Assembly: GCA_014860175.1 (NCBI GenBank)
Contig: JACZKF010000545.1
Coordinates: 1 to 6,709, forward strand
Origin: Desulfuromonadales bacterium
GTDB taxonomy: Bacteria; Desulfobacterota; Desulfuromonadia; Desulfuromonadales; JACZKF01
DNA length: 6,709 nucleotides
Direction of reading: 5' to 3'
The position numbers were made by a program, and so were the translations under genes. A model generated the notes under the pieces. The model had not been told where the DNA came from and ran no database searches. It worked only from the letters and a program-made list of their open reading frames with translations. Shown here in pieces: positions 5,804-6,709 of the stretch. Positions within the stretch are counted from its first letter, which is position 1, and every line of letters begins with the position of its first letter.

Positions 5804-5906
5804 CCGGACGGGATGCCCCCCCTGCCCGGGAATGGCTTGCCGGGATTGCGCCGTCTGTGCTAAGAGGCAGCTTGGCTCTACCGACCCCTCTGTGCGAGGA
5901 GACCTC
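5804..5906. other. Convergent intergenic gap without a clear terminator
   Basis: The activator gene and the 88-residue minus-strand gene end facing each other here. Two weak inverted repeats are visible: CCCGG (5825-5829) with CCGGG (5840-5844) around a 10-base loop, and TAAGAGG (5861-5867) with CCTCTTA (5903-5909) 35 bases apart. Neither has a following T run, so no terminator is called. Confidence 0.4.
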
Positions 5907-6173
5907 TTACCCTTCCCAGAACTGGAACCGGGGGTCCTCGGCAAGCTGGGTCAGGCACTCTTCCAGCGTCCCGGTCAGATCGACGATCTCCCACTCCTCG
6001 GTTTTCCGAAAGATCTCCAGCCGCCACTTCCCGGCGGCGACCGGGAGGAGCCGGGCAAAGCTTTCCCCCTCCCTTTCCAGATGCAGCTCGTCCCCCTGCC
6101 GCCGTACCGCGAACCCTTCCAGGCGCCGGTCGGCACCGATAACTCGCTCTGCCTCCTGAAGCTCGGCGCCCAT
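5907..6173 (-). CDS. Small unrecognised protein (88 residues)
   Basis: I do not recognise this protein. It is charged, has no cysteines and has no signal peptide or membrane segment, so it should be cytoplasmic. The composition suggests a small mixed alpha/beta fold: alternating hydrophobic residues around 18-60 (for example ELHLER and WRLEIFR) and a predicted helix about 67-80, then an aromatic tail ending FQFWEG. It is judged real because of a perfect AGGAGG (plus positions 6179-6184) 5 bases before the ATG. It lies 89 bases downstream of the partial sigma-54 regulator on the same strand, with no obvious promoter in between, so the two may be co-transcribed. Its high GC content resembles that regulator rather than the molybdoenzyme operon. 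Confidence 0.7.
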   Translation of the reverse strand: MGAELQEAERVIGADRRLEGFAVRRQGDELHLEREGESFARLLPVAAGKWRLEIFRKTEEWEIVDLTGTLEECLTQLAEDPRFQFWEG

Positions 6174-6228
6174 GAGTTCCTCCTTTACTTTGATGCGCTG
6201 GTTAATCCTTCTACACCTTAGCAGGAAA

Positions 6229-6240
6229 TCGCCCGGGCGA
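6229..6240. repeat. Perfect 12-bp palindrome between the two right-hand minus-strand genes
   Basis: TCGCCCGGGCGA is its own reverse complement and lies in the 89-base gap after the partial regulator's stop codon. As RNA it could form only a 4-bp stem with a CCGG loop, and the minus strand continues ATTTCC, so it is a weak terminator candidate. It may be chance in GC-rich DNA. Confidence 0.3.
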
Positions 6241-6262
6241 AAGAGCTAGTCCAAAACCGATA

Positions 6263-6709
6263 CTACTCCTCGTTGATCCGGACCGTCTTGTAGAGGAAGT
6301 TCTTGAATTTGAAGAAGACCTTGCGCTCCTCCGGAGTGTCGCAGCGCGGGTTGCAGGCGCGCAGCCGCTCGGCGATGGCCGGCATGGTGGCGGCGCCGTC
6401 GCGGCGGGCGAGTTCGACCAGAGCGGCGACCACGTCGCGCGAGAGGCGGTTATCGGAAAAAGGGGTGTGCACGCCACGCCAGAAATCGACCTCGCCGCGG
6501 GCGATCGCCTGGTAGATCTGCTGCGCCGCACGGTCGGTGAGCTCTCCCACCGCCCCTTCGGGCTGGGGCGGCTGCAGGGTCGCCAACACCTGGCGGATAT
6601 CCTCTTCACTGATCAGCCGACGACGACGGAAGAAGAGGGCGCGCAGCAAAATCGAGCGCAGCTCGCGCACGTTGCCGCTGTAGTGGTGAGCCGAGAGGAG
6701 GGACTGGGC
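6263..6709 (-). CDS. Sigma-54 AAA+ regulator, C-terminal part only (runs off the window)
   Basis: The last 148 codons of a gene whose start lies beyond position 6709. The first visible residues read HHYSGNVRELRSILLRALFF, which is the SGNVREL segment of the AAA+ lid in sigma-54 activators (usually WPGNVREL), followed by the SEEDIRQVL helix typical of that region. Walker A, GAFTGA and any sensor domain would be upstream and are not visible. After a short Pro/Gly linker (QPPQPEG) the remaining residues do not resemble a Fis-type helix-turn-helix. They form a helical tail with WRGVHTPFSDNRLSRD and FKFKNFLYKTVRINEE segments. A frame opening at the GTG at 6670 would give only 135 residues, but it begins in the middle of the conserved motif and is not a true start. 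The gene ends at TAG (6265-6263), upstream of the 88-residue gene on the same strand. Its DNA is strongly GC-rich (6361-6420 is 47 of 60). Confidence 0.85.
   Translation of the reverse strand, partial: AQSLLSAHHYSGNVRELRSILLRALFFRRRRLISEEDIRQVLATLQPPQPEGAVGELTDRAAQQIYQAIARGEVDFWRGVHTPFSDNRLSRDVVAALVELARRDGAATMPAIAERLRACNPRCDTPEERKVFFKFKNFLYKTVRINEE

Noticed and set aside
5861..5909. 7-bp inverted repeat TAAGAGG/CCTCTTA as a bidirectional terminator
   Set aside because: The 35-base separation and absence of T tracts on either strand make intrinsic termination unlikely.
5337..6221. Plus-strand open frame of 294 codons spanning the activator's 3' end and the next gene
   Set aside because: It is out of frame with the clear AAA+/Fis coding sequence and then antisense to the 88-residue gene. 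Its Ser/Arg/Pro/Cys-rich translation is typical of a shadow frame.
1..6709. CRISPR arrays, tRNA or rRNA genes, insertion sequences
   Set aside because: No regularly spaced repeats, cloverleaf-like or ribosomal segments, or transposase motifs were seen on either strand.

Overview
The window is a compact two-direction locus from what looks like an anaerobic bacterium of the Desulfuromonadales type (formerly Deltaproteobacteria; Geobacter, Pelobacter and relatives). This placement is inferred from the combination of a DMSO-reductase-family molybdoenzyme, a TRAP solute-binding protein and two sigma-54 activators in under 7 kb. No rRNA or other phylogenetic marker is present, so it is tentative.

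Left to right: positions 1-339 hold no convincing gene but contain strong GC-rich inverted repeats, including a perfect 13-bp-stem hairpin downstream of the first operon. A three-gene operon then runs leftward on the minus strand. It starts near 4072 and encodes, in order of transcription, a molybdopterin (bis-MGD) enzyme large subunit (3995-1749), a small two-cluster 4Fe-4S subunit (1747-1418, one base after the stop of the first gene) and a secreted TRAP-type solute-binding protein (1371-340). Divergent to it, on the plus strand, is a GAF/AAA+/Fis sigma-54 activator (4265-5803). At the right end, on the minus strand, are an unrecognised 88-residue protein (6173-5907) and the 3' part of a second sigma-54 AAA+ regulator that runs off the window.

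The 269-bp divergent intergenic region (3996-4264) is the most informative non-coding part. It carries a good -24/-12 (GG-N10-GC) promoter for the molybdoenzyme operon and a TTGACT-17-CATAAT sigma-70 promoter for the activator. It also has two related inverted repeats (TTGGA-TATA-TCCAA and TCGGA-AATA-TCCGA), 60 bp apart, that flank the activator's promoter and sit about 95 and 155 bp upstream of the sigma-54 start. The simplest reading is that the activator binds both repeats, switches on the divergent operon through RpoN and limits its own expression.

Working model (inference): an external compound, probably an organic acid, is captured by the TRAP binding protein and imported by DctQM membrane subunits encoded elsewhere. 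It, or a related compound, is sensed by the GAF domain, and the compound is processed in the cytoplasm by the molybdoenzyme/Fe-S pair. Neither enzyme subunit has a visible export signal. The substrate cannot be read from sequence. Non-respiratory members of the superfamily (pyrogallol transhydroxylase, acetylene hydratase, catechol dehydroxylases) are the natural comparisons.
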